This document shows positions 45,316-54,517 of a stretch of 64,000 nucleotides of DNA, piece after piece (the stretch's first letter is position 1; every line of letters begins with the position of its first letter). The notes beneath the pieces were generated by a model, which worked only from the letters and a program-made list of their open reading frames with translations, made no database searches and was not told where the DNA came from. Source of the DNA: an uncultured Ruminococcus sp. GTDB taxonomy: Bacteria > Bacillota > Clostridia > Lachnospirales > Lachnospiraceae. The position numbers and the translations under genes were made by a program. The DNA is taken from positions 1 to 64,000 of the forward strand of contig FMEL01000001.1 of the NCBI GenBank assembly GCA_900066355.1. The letters are read 5' to 3'.

Positions 45316-46074
45316 TTATGCATTTTTCTTTTTTGTACGTGTAATCAGAATCGCAATTCCTGCCGCCAGAATAAACAGGCTGATAAACTGTGAAGTCGAT
45401 AGGTTTCCCACACTTCCACGGATCAAATCTCCACGGAAAAATTCCAGCACAAATCTTCCGATACTGTAAAAAATCAGGTAAAAAGCCGCAACCTGTCCGT
45501 CTGCCTTTTTACGTCTTGCAATATACAAAAGAATACCAAAATGCAGGAAATCAAGAATACTTGAATAAAGCTGTGTCGGAATCAGAGCCACATGGTTCGG
45601 TGCAAAATCGGAATTCTGAAAGGTAACGGATAATACGCTGTTTGTTTCTCTTCCGTAACAACATCCTGCCAGAAAGCATCCGATTCTGCCAAAGCCCTGC
45701 GCCAGCGCTACGGACGGCATCACAAGGTCAAAATATTTCCAGAAATCTACTTTTTTTATCCGACAGTACATCCATCCCGCCAGGATACCTCCGATAATTC
45801 CGCCATATACAACAAAACCATCCGCCAACGTGTCAAAGAAAAATCCCGGATCTTCTGCAATGCTTTTCCATTCTGTGATCCAGAACAGAAGCTTTGCAAA
45901 GAGAAGACCACCCATCAGACACCAGAGAACAAGTGAAAACACATGCTCACTGTCCAGATTTTGTTTCTTAGCTCTGTATTCTGTAACGATCCATGCTGCC
46001 AGCACACCTGTCGCGATCATAAAGCCATAACCATAAACAGTCAGCGGTCCGATCGTAAAAAGTTCATTTTTCAT
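45316..46074 (-). CDS. lgt: Prolipoprotein diacylglyceryl transferase
   Basis: 252 residues with about seven membrane segments. The Lgt signature is present as AQGFGRIGCFLAGCCYGRET (about 126-145), with the essential Arg and Gly residues. GGIIGGILAGW and GRFVLEFFRGD are also family motifs. It transfers diacylglycerol to the lipobox Cys of lipoproteins and would modify the two lipoproteins of the riboswitch array. It overlaps the upstream ureohydrolase-fold gene by four bases, so they are co-translated. Confidence 0.95.
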   Translation of the reverse strand: MKNELFTIGPLTVYGYGFMIATGVLAAWIVTEYRAKKQNLDSEHVFSLVLWCLMGGLLFAKLLFWITEWKSIAEDPGFFFDTLADGFVVYGGIIGGILAGWMYCRIKKVDFWKYFDLVMPSVALAQGFGRIGCFLAGCCYGRETNSVLSVTFQNSDFAPNHVALIPTQLYSSILDFLHFGILLYIARRKKADGQVAAFYLIFYSIGRFVLEFFRGDLIRGSVGNLSTSQFISLFILAAGIAILITRTKKKNA

Positions 46075-46901
46075 TCCGCGCCCATCCTTTCAGACGATTT
46101 TTGCATTTTCTCCCACAGTCTCAAAATTGCCTCATTCGCGTGATCATTCAAAAAATCCTCGCTGCAGGAATCCATATCACACTCACCGCAGACATCCATT
46201 CCAAGTATATTCTGTCGCTCCAGTACAAGCTCAAGAAAGCTCATAAGTTCTGAAAGATGCATATCCCCCTGGCTCCATGTGGTCGAAGCATCTCCTTTAC
46301 AAAGAACATCCTTGTCCACCGAAACATACAGTGGCAGATCTTCAGATAGATTATTAAAGAAACCCTCTTTCTCCTCTGCCGTCATCGTACTTAGTTTCTC
46401 TCGGGATAAAAAAAGGACTTTTTGCTGCAAATCCGGCTCAACCTGTGTATAAGCTTCTTCATCCGGACCAACAAGAATCACTTCCTGCAGAAGTGGAAGT
46501 TCCTCCAGTGATGCCGCAATCCATCCGCCACAGGACAAAAGCCCGCCAAATGCCGGTGGCTGCATATCTGTATGATTATCAAAAACAAGCAGGCGAAATG
46601 GTATCTGCAGTTTTTCCAGCCATAAACGTGTCATATAATGATAGTTTCCAGAATCAATGAAATGAAGCCCCTTTCCTGTAAAAGCCTGAATTTCCTTTCG
46701 GATCCGGTCAGACGCCTCAGCGTCACAATAGCAGTTACAGCCGGACAGATCACTTAATTCTGTCCAGAATATTTCTTCTGCATAATTCTTATAAAAGTTC
46801 TGATTTTTATAAATCCCGGAGAAATTCATTATGACTGTTTCTTTAAAATCAATTGTCTGCGTTATTCTGTTATTTTTGCTTTTCTCTGTATTTTTCATCA
46901 T
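46071..46901 (-). CDS. Arginase/agmatinase (ureohydrolase-fold) family protein
   Basis: 276 residues from 46901, although an ATG at 46829 (codon 25) is also reasonable; neither has a strong site. Metal-binding motifs of the ureohydrolase fold can be followed: HFIDSGNYHY, VFDNHTDMQ (Asp-x-His-x-Asp), LYVSVDKDVL (Asp-x-Asp) and LGMDVCGE. The first is less typical than in true arginases, so the substrate may not be arginine or agmatine. An N-terminal Asn/Lys-rich stretch may be untranslated. It sits before lgt with a four-base overlap. Confidence 0.8.
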   Translation of the reverse strand: MMKNTEKSKNNRITQTIDFKETVIMNFSGIYKNQNFYKNYAEEIFWTELSDLSGCNCYCDAEASDRIRKEIQAFTGKGLHFIDSGNYHYMTRLWLEKLQIPFRLLVFDNHTDMQPPAFGGLLSCGGWIAASLEELPLLQEVILVGPDEEAYTQVEPDLQQKVLFLSREKLSTMTAEEKEGFFNNLSEDLPLYVSVDKDVLCKGDASTTWSQGDMHLSELMSFLELVLERQNILGMDVCGECDMDSCSEDFLNDHANEAILRLWEKMQKSSERMGAE

Positions 46902-46965
46902 GACGCTATCTTAACATGAAAAGTTACTGCGAACAAGTCTGTCAGTACACATATATCCTGTATGT

Positions 46966-47000
46966 CAAAAAAAGGAACCGGTGCCGGGCACCGATTCCTT
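46966..47000 (-). terminator. Intrinsic terminator of the fructose-bisphosphate aldolase gene
   Basis: AAGGAATCGGTGCC pairs with GGCACCGGTTCCTT on the minus strand and is followed by a T tract (46967-46973 as A on the plus strand). It lies about 30 bases downstream of the stop. Confidence 0.9.
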
Positions 47001-47031
47001 ATGATTCTCCCTAACGGGTATTATGCAATTC

Positions 47032-47895
47032 TCAGGCTTTTCCAACAGAACCGAAAAGTTCCATTTTTTCTTTAACAGTAGCTTTGATTGCTTCTGTTCC
47101 AGGAGCAAGAAGTTTACGTGGGTCAAAGCCTTTACCCTGCTGATCTTTGCCTTCTTCGATGTATTTACGTGTAGCTGCTGCAAAGGAAAGCTGGCACTCA
47201 GTATTAACGTTAATTTTAGATACACCAAGATCGATTGCTTTCTTGATCATATCTGCCGGGATACCTGTACCACCGTGAAGTACAAGTGGCATATCTCCTG
47301 TAAGCTGCTGGATAGCATCCAGAGTTTCGAAACTTAAGCCTTTCCAGTTTGCAGGATATTTACCATGGATGTTACCGATACCTGCTGCAAGGAAATCAAT
47401 ACCAAGATCTGCAACCATCTTGCATTCCTGAGGATCTGCACATTCACCCATGCCTACAACACCGTCTTCTTCACCACCGATGGAACCAACTTCTGCTTCC
47501 AGAGACATTCCATGCTCAGCAACGATCTTAACCAGTTCTTTTGTTTTTGCTACGTTCTCTTCGATTGGATAATGGGAACCATCAAACATGATAGATGTGA
47601 AACCTGCTTCTACGCATTTCAGGCATCCTTCATAGCTGCCGTGATCAAGGTGAAGTGCAACCGGAACAGTGATGTTCAGTTCTTCCAGCATACCTTTAAC
47701 CATACCAACAACTGTTTTGTAACCTGTCATGTATTTTCCTGCACCTTCGGATACACCAAGGATAACCGGGGAGTTGAGTTCCTGTGCGGTAAGCAGGATT
47801 GCTTTTGTCCACTCAAGGTTGTTAATGTTGAACTGACCAACTGCATAATGACCAGCTTTTGCTTTTTTCAACATTTCTGAAGCGTTTACTAACAT
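47032..47895 (-). CDS. fba: Class II fructose-1,6-bisphosphate aldolase
   Basis: 287 residues, start preceded by AGGAGG. The metal-ligand motif VALHLDHGSYEGC (about 80-92), the second ligand region (GMSLEAEVGSIGGEEDG), HGKYPANW and the phosphate-binding GGTGIP and SKINVNTE are all in place. It cleaves fructose 1,6-bisphosphate to triose phosphates in glycolysis, using zinc or cobalt. A TATAAT-like hexamer lies at 47940-47945, with only weak -35 candidates. It is a single-gene unit with its own terminator. Confidence 0.96.
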   Translation of the reverse strand: MLVNASEMLKKAKAGHYAVGQFNINNLEWTKAILLTAQELNSPVILGVSEGAGKYMTGYKTVVGMVKGMLEELNITVPVALHLDHGSYEGCLKCVEAGFTSIMFDGSHYPIEENVAKTKELVKIVAEHGMSLEAEVGSIGGEEDGVVGMGECADPQECKMVADLGIDFLAAGIGNIHGKYPANWKGLSFETLDAIQQLTGDMPLVLHGGTGIPADMIKKAIDLGVSKINVNTECQLSFAAATRKYIEEGKDQQGKGFDPRKLLAPGTEAIKATVKEKMELFGSVGKA

Positions 47896-48019
47896 GATAA
47901 ATTCCTCCTAATCTTTTTGGGCAATATTACCAGACCCAAATTATATGTTTAGTTTAACAGATTAAGTCTGTTTCGTCTACCTTATTTATATAAAAAAACT
48001 GTATACATTGTGATTTATT

Positions 48020-48802
48020 TCACGAACCCGTACTTCTGTGATATTCTGATGTAAGATGATTGAGAATATCGTCCATATTTTGAGAATTCACTTTTTCCCT
48101 CGGAATCTGGGAAAATTCTTTTTTTCTATTCTGCACGGCAGTCAATATTTCTTCTTCAACTCCCAGCGTCTTTGCCATATTTTTGTATTCATCTTCACTG
48201 TGTGACATAGAAAAAGCCATCAGATACGTTTCCAGTGCTTCTGTACTCCGGCCTCCCTCATATGCCCGGCGGAAACACTCGATTGCTTTATCCATCTGGA
48301 AAAGATAACTGTATGCACAGCCAAGGTTATGATAAATACATTCTGTCAGACCTTCCCGTATCTCTTCGAGATCTTTTCTGTCAAGTAACTTCTGGTAAAC
48401 CTGAATCGCATGAACATACATTTTATTTTCCATCAGAGCATCACCTTTGCATTTTTCACGCATCGCCGGTGTTTCTTTATCAAATTTCTGCAAACGAGTA
48501 TTCAATACTTTCAGTTCTTCATAGGTCAGATAATTGATTTCCTTAAATACTGGATAGACAAGATCCTCGGCACTTGCAAATTTTCCCATTTTCGGACGCA
48601 GCTTTGCTGCAAGTGCAGGAAGTTTCAATTCCTCTTGGATCCAGTTGCACAGTCCTTCATTAAGGATTGTCTGATCGATCAGATAAAGATTGTGGTCAAG
48701 ATAATAACACAATTCTTCCAGCGAATAAATATTCATGCTGATATTTTCTATAAAGTAAGGTGCCTCTGCCCTTCCGGTCTGACACAGTATATATCCGCTC
48801 AC
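48020..48802 (-). CDS. TPR-like protein, third gene of the DUF5717-DUF5716 operon
   Basis: About 260 residues, starting at a GTG that overlaps the preceding stop as GTGA and has AGGAGGGG six bases upstream. The longer frame into the DUF5716 gene is rejected. The first 110 residues include SLEELCYYLDHNLYLID. The middle is helical, and a tetratricopeptide-like region (about 145-235) shows MENKMYVHAIQVYQKLL and YHNLGCAYSYLFQMDKAIECFRRAY. No signal peptide or membrane segment is seen. It likely serves as an adaptor for the two proteins encoded before it. Function unknown. Confidence 0.8.
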   Translation of the reverse strand: MSGYILCQTGRAEAPYFIENISMNIYSLEELCYYLDHNLYLIDQTILNEGLCNWIQEELKLPALAAKLRPKMGKFASAEDLVYPVFKEINYLTYEELKVLNTRLQKFDKETPAMREKCKGDALMENKMYVHAIQVYQKLLDRKDLEEIREGLTECIYHNLGCAYSYLFQMDKAIECFRRAYEGGRSTEALETYLMAFSMSHSEDEYKNMAKTLGVEEEILTAVQNRKKEFSQIPREKVNSQNMDDILNHLTSEYHRSTGS

Positions 48803-50061
48803 GCAATCCCCTCCTGCCATCTGGTCGTTTCTTTCCATTCTTTCCCCGAAGCCGGAAACATCTCTCCAAATCCAAGGTCCTTCACTGTGATACAACATTC
48901 TTCTGCTGATATATATCGAAGTGATATGCTGAGACGTGTCGTTCTGTTGGGGCGCTGCGGCAGTCCCGGAAGTTTCATCACAATATGCCTTCTTTCGGAT
49001 TCACGCATATGTTCCACTACAAATACCAGTTCATCGGTATCATCCAGAATCAGTTCGATATCCGCACTGCTTTCATACCAGTTTCTTCCGGCCTCGATCA
49101 ATGGATAATAAGTCGGCGCACCCATGACACGCATCTCCATTCCCACACTCGTAAGAACAAGCGAACGGCTCATATATCGATAATCCCGAAGCCTGTGTGT
49201 AATTAAGCGTTCTGCCCCGGCTGCACATGCACCTCTGGCAAACAGATTGTTTCCATAAAACACCTTACGTTTCTGATAGCAGAGAAGTTTGACTGATTTC
49301 TTCGCCCATTCCTGATCAAATCCATCTCCGTTGATCTGAATACTGGAGTAAAGCTCTTTACTCAGTGTATTCTGCACAAAGGCATAAAAATCCGCATCCC
49401 TCTGCTCCATATCTTCACTCAAATCTGTCTCCACCGGTGTTTCCAGCATTACAGGAACCGGTTTGTTTCCGGCATTCAGAACCATTCTGCGGAATGTTAC
49501 ATGCCGGTCACGGAAACTGTACCAGCCAACACTCCTGTTCCATGTTTCTATTTTCTGTGTCATCACATAATAATAGAAGCTTTCCTCGTAATCCTGAAGA
49601 ATACAGTATTCTTTCGGGAGTCCCAGAAATCCGCATGCTTTCTGCAGATTATCCACTTGCACAGCATCCAGCGTTTCCATAGAAATTACCAGTGCACGGA
49701 TGTTTTTTTCCACATCGGCAACGCCGAGAAGTTTCATCATCCCGCGAATATAGTATGCCAGCAGCTCCCACGGTTCCTTTTGTTCTTCCGCTACAATGAT
49801 TCTCTCTCGGCTCTTTGAAACCGCATAGAGATCACTGATCAGAAATCCGCCTTTTTCTCTGGCAAAGTACTCTGCTTCCAGACCAACGCAATAATCCCTC
49901 TGCTCCAGTCGTCTACAGAGACTGGTTGGCATCTCAAACTGGCTGCTGCCCACCTTTACCGGAAGTGAACGCGGTTCATCTGCCTTGCGGTCATAATAAC
50001 AGATCTGAGAATATTCTTTTCCAAAATCAATTCCGATTATCAAATCTTTTGTCTCGTTCAT
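48799..50061 (-). CDS. DUF5716-type protein with actin/Hsp70-like ATPase N-terminus
   Basis: 420 residues. The first 15 residues (DLIIGIDFGKEYSQICYYD) match the phosphate-1 loop of the actin/Hsp70/sugar-kinase fold, and VISMETLDAVQVDNLQKACGF, LQDYEESFYYYVM and LFARGACAAGAERL fit later parts of it. The C-terminal third (about 290-420) is beta-rich, with ELILDDTDELVFVVEHMRESERRHIVMKLP. I associate it with the DUF5716 family of Lachnospiraceae. The start overlaps the DUF5717 gene stop by four bases. A nucleotide-driven switch with the large partner is plausible, but no function is established to my knowledge. Confidence 0.8.
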   Translation of the reverse strand: MNETKDLIIGIDFGKEYSQICYYDRKADEPRSLPVKVGSSQFEMPTSLCRRLEQRDYCVGLEAEYFAREKGGFLISDLYAVSKSRERIIVAEEQKEPWELLAYYIRGMMKLLGVADVEKNIRALVISMETLDAVQVDNLQKACGFLGLPKEYCILQDYEESFYYYVMTQKIETWNRSVGWYSFRDRHVTFRRMVLNAGNKPVPVMLETPVETDLSEDMEQRDADFYAFVQNTLSKELYSSIQINGDGFDQEWAKKSVKLLCYQKRKVFYGNNLFARGACAAGAERLITHRLRDYRYMSRSLVLTSVGMEMRVMGAPTYYPLIEAGRNWYESSADIELILDDTDELVFVVEHMRESERRHIVMKLPGLPQRPNRTTRLSISLRYISAEECCITVKDLGFGEMFPASGKEWKETTRWQEGIA

Positions 50062-53000
50062 TTCTCATTTTCCTTTTTGATGGTGAACATGTTCTGTACG
50101 TATTGTTCCTGCCTCATAAACCGTTTCAGCTCTTTTTCCGCCTCATGTTTTTTGCCGAGTTTTCTTGCAGAAAGGATCTGATTCAGAACCTGATATCTGC
50201 TTCCCTGTGTCCCCTCGATCTTTTTCATTGTAAGAACCCGTTCCACGGTTTTCTGCACTTTCTTTCCATCATCAATTTTGAAATAATACCGCAGTGTTTC
50301 TCCATAAAATAATGTAAAAGCACGTACAAAAATACCCTGATACATTTCTTTCAGCGGCTCGCATTTGTATTCCTTGTCATTTCCGATTCCGGTATCCAGG
50401 CTGTAAAACAGAGTTACTTTCGCCCCCGGTGCCGCATGACATTCCACAAATGTCTTATCATCCAGCTGGTACGGACTTAAAAGCTCTGGTGACAGTCTTC
50501 TGAAAAAGCCGAACATCAGATGTTCTTTCGCACATTCTTTCAGTATTCCCTGCTGAATACCTATATATTCCGGTTTTGGATCCTGTTCTCTGGAAATTTC
50601 TTTCAGAAGGGCAAGCCTGCAGATTCTGTTTACCGGCCATTTACTGATATACGCATATTCCAACCGTCCACGCACAAACGCACTCATCGTATATTCTTTT
50701 ACAAATACCCCGTATGCTACCTGTGTCAGGTAAGCTCCTATGATCCGTTCTTTTCCCGACTGACTGACATAAGATTCCAGCACTGCTTCGCCTTCTTTAC
50801 GGTAATCCGAAGTAAAGATCAGAAGGCTTAAAATGCGTTCTTCCAGATCATATGTTTCCATCTCAAACCCTCTGGCACTCTTCCAGATAGAAAGAAGCTC
50901 GTCCATCGGCCCGAAGCGATATTTCATCAGGTAATATAAAATAACTTCATCGTATTTTCCATTTCGATATACTTCAGATGCAAGTGCCAGAAGTTCTTCA
51001 TCCTCTGCCATGTTACTCTTCAGTATCATACGGCTTGTAAGCTTCAGAAGGCTTGTAAGCTCCAGCCCTTCATATCCGAATTCTTCTACAAGTCCCATTG
51101 CCTGACGGAACAGTCTGCGGGAAATCAGAACCTCCAGAAGTGTCGTGCGGTCAACCAGCGCATACTGACGGTAATCCATTCTTTCAAGGTATTTATCAAG
51201 ATCCTGTCCATGTACATTCTGTGCATAAAATTCCAGAATCTTTTTGCGTATGGATCTGCGGTATGTTTCCGTACAGGAAGATAATTCTGCAAGGCGCTGA
51301 AAATATGCCAGATTTTCTCTGTTCATTTCAGCCTTCTCACAATAATGCAACAAAAGTCCCGGCTCTTCGACTCCCAGTTTCAATAACTCCGAAGTAACAC
51401 TTTCCTCGTCGGTCAGCTTTTTCAGATTATATGGTATCGTTGCTGCATAACGACGCTGTTTGTCATCCTGAAAAAGAATTGCCGCATCATTCGTATATAT
51501 CCGGATATATGCCACGCCCTGACTGCACGGATATATCTCTTCCTCCTGAAGCTGCTCATGACGAACAACTACCTGCCGCACCTTGTCATCATCGCAATAC
51601 AGCCTGTGTGTAAACAGTTTCGGTGCAAGGCGTTCACCTTCTTCTCTGCTGAGCGGATCAAACAGAAATTCCTGATAAAGTATTGCATAATTTTCATCCA
51701 GCTGTCCGTCACAGAGTTTCCGATATGCGAAACGCTCCATACTTTCTTTATAATTTTCATATGTATGAGGATCTGTGTCTTTCGCAGAAATCACACTTGC
51801 ATAAACATATGCCTTACGTGCGTCCCCAAGAGAATTATCATTGTAGGCAAAATACATCAGAAGTGACTTCGGCAGCTGTCTGCGGTAAGAAATATCCATT
51901 GTTTCCACATAATATTCGTACAATCTGGTAATTCGAAGACCCTGATCAACCGCCAGCGAAAACCATCGGAAATACTTTTGTTTCCGCGGTTCCCCCTTCA
52001 TAATATATTTACAGATTGCCTCCAGTACATCGTCCGAAGGAAACTTCTCGTAGCCCGCTGCCAGTGCCTGATACAGACTACCGTAAAATTTCTTTTCGTA
52101 GCCGGAAAGATATGCAAGACGCATCACAAGTTCTTCCGTGAGGAGTCCATGCTTTCCGGCAAAACAAAACACCTGCATCCAAAATGGACTCAGACGATGC
52201 AGCAGCGAAACATCCTCACTGATGAGATTCCACGCTTCCACATAAAGAAGCGGACTGAAACAACCCTTTTCATAAAGTTCTTCCAGCATAAACAGTACTT
52301 TCGACGGTGTCGTTCTGTATGTACTGTCCAGCTGAAGAAGCAGCCACAAAAGTGTAAAACTGTCTTCTTTCTGACGAAAGAAATTCTGCAGCCGCCAAAC
52401 CGCCTGTCCTTTATCACGGTATAAACCACATGCTGTACAAAGGTACAGATAAACACCTGCCTGCTCCAGTTCTTCTCTGGTAAACTCTCTGAGCTGATAT
52501 TGTTTCAACAGGGCTGCCGCAGTCTGGTCATCACCTTTTATGTGTGCAATATATCCCTGATAAAAATGATATTCCGGATATTCGCATCCTGAAACCTTCA
52601 ACTGATCCAGAACCCGTTCAGCACGTGAAAGCCATGTCTCACGATCTGTATGTCCGATACGGTATTCTATATAATCATGTATAAGCTCTGCTTTGTGTTT
52701 CTTTTCTTCTCTGTGAATGTCAATACGAATCTGCGGACTCTTTGACGCAGTCACCTGATATCGCAGTTCCTGATACGGACTTCTTACAACAATCTCTCCA
52801 ATCTGGTTACCGGATTTTAACTGATCTGCATGAATAACGTAGTTCAGTTTCAGGCAGCTTCCGATGAATTCTTCATCTGTAACAATCTTACGTTCCGGCT
52901 CAAGAAATCCGCCTTTGCTTTCTATATCCAGACGGAGATGTCCCCACCCGCTCCTCTGGATCTCAAAAGATTCCTGTATGGTTTCTTTAACATTGTAAAA

Positions 53001-53603
53001 TTCTGTTTCCGTTGTTTTAAGCGAAATTGAAACGGCCGCTTTTTGTTTCGTGGCAACCAGAAATTCTTCCAGATTCTGCCATGTCACAGGCTGCCTTGAA
53101 AGGCCTGCGTAAAGTGCCTTCTGTTTCGGATCTGTTTCTGCGATCACAGTGGCAAAATTTTTATCTGTAAAAATCCTGTAAGCCTCTCTGAAATCCTTAT
53201 GTGCAATCTCCGTAAGAGCTTCCAAATCCCTGACTTCACTTCCAAAGCTTCGCATTTCTTCTTTTACGGCCTGAATCCGAAACGGAACCTTGTACTCACC
53301 TGTGCTTGAAGTCACGCACAGCCAGCCGCTGCATACCTCTCCCGGTTGCATACCTGAGCCGTCTATTCCATAAGGCATCCGCACTGTCGTGCCGGAGAAA
53401 CGACTGCTGCCCGGTACAAATCTGCGGTTCGAAGACGTCACATATCCCTGAATCCGGTCATTGTTTTCTGTTCCAAAGTAGAGTTCGCCCTGCGCTGTGC
53501 TTCCGGCTTCCAGCGTAATCTCCAGCCGTTCCTTCGAGAAAAGGAGTTCCGGCTGCTCATATTCAAATTTTCCGTTCAGTATCTGTTCTATCTTTTTTTT
53601 CAA
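50058..53603 (-). CDS. DUF5717-type large multi-repeat protein
   Basis: 1181 residues, starting at a TTG with AGGTG seven bases upstream. The N-terminal part (about 10-300) has beta-sandwich character (ITLEAGSTAQGELYFG, RFVPGSSRFSGTTVRMPYGIDG). Residues about 310-1010 are an almost continuous helical-repeat region of TPR-like hairpins (YHFYQGYIAHIKGDDQTAAALL, LLWLLLQLDSTYRTTPSKVLFMLEELYEKG). The last 150 residues are again beta-rich (AAPGAKVTLFYSLDTGIGNDKEY, LRYYFKIDDGKKV). No signal peptide is present. I associate it with DUF5717. It heads a three-gene operon with four-base overlaps, so the three products are probably made in fixed ratio and work together. Confidence 0.8.
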   Translation of the reverse strand: MKKKIEQILNGKFEYEQPELLFSKERLEITLEAGSTAQGELYFGTENNDRIQGYVTSSNRRFVPGSSRFSGTTVRMPYGIDGSGMQPGEVCSGWLCVTSSTGEYKVPFRIQAVKEEMRSFGSEVRDLEALTEIAHKDFREAYRIFTDKNFATVIAETDPKQKALYAGLSRQPVTWQNLEEFLVATKQKAAVSISLKTTETEFYNVKETIQESFEIQRSGWGHLRLDIESKGGFLEPERKIVTDEEFIGSCLKLNYVIHADQLKSGNQIGEIVVRSPYQELRYQVTASKSPQIRIDIHREEKKHKAELIHDYIEYRIGHTDRETWLSRAERVLDQLKVSGCEYPEYHFYQGYIAHIKGDDQTAAALLKQYQLREFTREELEQAGVYLYLCTACGLYRDKGQAVWRLQNFFRQKEDSFTLLWLLLQLDSTYRTTPSKVLFMLEELYEKGCFSPLLYVEAWNLISEDVSLLHRLSPFWMQVFCFAGKHGLLTEELVMRLAYLSGYEKKFYGSLYQALAAGYEKFPSDDVLEAICKYIMKGEPRKQKYFRWFSLAVDQGLRITRLYEYYVETMDISYRRQLPKSLLMYFAYNDNSLGDARKAYVYASVISAKDTDPHTYENYKESMERFAYRKLCDGQLDENYAILYQEFLFDPLSREEGERLAPKLFTHRLYCDDDKVRQVVVRHEQLQEEEIYPCSQGVAYIRIYTNDAAILFQDDKQRRYAATIPYNLKKLTDEESVTSELLKLGVEEPGLLLHYCEKAEMNRENLAYFQRLAELSSCTETYRRSIRKKILEFYAQNVHGQDLDKYLERMDYRQYALVDRTTLLEVLISRRLFRQAMGLVEEFGYEGLELTSLLKLTSRMILKSNMAEDEELLALASEVYRNGKYDEVILYYLMKYRFGPMDELLSIWKSARGFEMETYDLEERILSLLIFTSDYRKEGEAVLESYVSQSGKERIIGAYLTQVAYGVFVKEYTMSAFVRGRLEYAYISKWPVNRICRLALLKEISREQDPKPEYIGIQQGILKECAKEHLMFGFFRRLSPELLSPYQLDDKTFVECHAAPGAKVTLFYSLDTGIGNDKEYKCEPLKEMYQGIFVRAFTLFYGETLRYYFKIDDGKKVQKTVERVLTMKKIEGTQGSRYQVLNQILSARKLGKKHEAEKELKRFMRQEQYVQNMFTIKKENEK

Positions 53604-53734
53604 TCTGGTTCACCTGATCATCCTTGAAATCGTATTTACGTATTGAAATTATTATACACTACATCCCGGCGAGAAGCAAGAAAACGCCCGGTGCAGGTAA
53701 TTTTTTCATTATTTTTTTATTTTCTGGGAAAAGC

Positions 53735-53762
53735 ACCGGAAACTTGTCTTGAACATAAACTA
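53735..53762 (+). promoter_or_regulatory. Possible sigma-K-type promoter upstream of sigK
   Basis: AC (53735-53736), 17 bases, then CATAAACTA (53754-53762) fits the sigma-K consensus AC-N16/17-CATAnnnTA. It lies about 28 bases before the TTG start and would make sigK self-activating, as in Bacillus. Short motif, so support is modest. Confidence 0.4.
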
Positions 53763-53789
53763 TATAGAAATCCCCTTTGAGGTGGACAT

Positions 53790-54410
53790 TTGAAAACATT
53801 CTTAAAACCTTTGACTTCCGCAGAGGAAAAGCTCTGCCTCAAACGCTGCCGGAAAGGGGATTCTGAAGCAAAACGTATTCTTATTGAACATAACCTTCGT
53901 CTGGTCGCCCATGTTGCAAAAAAATATCAGAATACCGGTGAAGATCTCGAAGATCTGATTTCCATCGGAACGATCGGACTGATCAAAGCAATCTCCACTT
54001 TTGATATTGACCGTTCCGCCAGACTTTCCACTTATGCTGCGCGGTGCATTGACAATGAACTTCTGATGATGCTCCGTTCACGCAAAAAATGTTCCAGAGA
54101 AGTCTCTCTGTATGAACCGATCGGGACGGATAAAGAAGGAAACGAGATCAGTCTGCTTGATATCATCGAAAGCCCACCGGTAGACGTCATCGAAAATTAT
54201 TCCACACAACAGGACATTCTTCATCTTCTTTCTTCTATAAAGAGCATTCTTTCTCCAAAGGAATATCAGGTCATCTGCTACCGATACGGCATCTTTAATG
54301 AACCTGAGCTGACACAGCGCGAGATTGCCGCCCGCCTTGACATCAGTCGCTCCTACGTCTCCCGCATTGAAAAAAATGCTCTAAAAAAATTACGAACGCT
54401 CTTCCATTGA
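53790..54410 (+). CDS. sigK: RNA polymerase sporulation sigma factor K, without pro-sequence
   Basis: 206 residues from a TTG start with GAGGTGG upstream. An in-frame TGA at 53778-53780 rules out a longer N-terminus. Sigma-70 regions are clear: region 2 with NLRLVAHVAKKYQNTGEDLEDLISIGTIGL and STYAARCIDNELLM, and region 4 with LTQREIAARLDISRSYVSRIEKNALKKL. The conserved linker VSLYEPIGTDKEGNEISLLDI matches sigma-K. Bacillus sigma-K begins with about 20 extra residues that SpoIVFB removes; these are missing here, as in Clostridioides. The gene is continuous, with no skin element. It directs late mother-cell gene expression in sporulation. Confidence 0.93.
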   Translation: MKTFLKPLTSAEEKLCLKRCRKGDSEAKRILIEHNLRLVAHVAKKYQNTGEDLEDLISIGTIGLIKAISTFDIDRSARLSTYAARCIDNELLMMLRSRKKCSREVSLYEPIGTDKEGNEISLLDIIESPPVDVIENYSTQQDILHLLSSIKSILSPKEYQVICYRYGIFNEPELTQREIAARLDISRSYVSRIEKNALKKLRTLFH

Positions 54411-54517
54411 TTTTCTCCGGAAAATCTTCTAAAATCAAATCATAGAAGAATCATAACTGTTCGGTATCCTCACAGTTACGATGAATCAATCTATGACCGG
54501 AAGGAGATTATTTTTTT

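Noticed and set aside
48803..48898. Longer N-terminus for the TPR-like protein (from 48898)
   Set aside because: It lies inside the DUF5716 gene in another frame. A GTG at 48802 has an excellent ribosome-binding site and overlaps the stop as GTGA.
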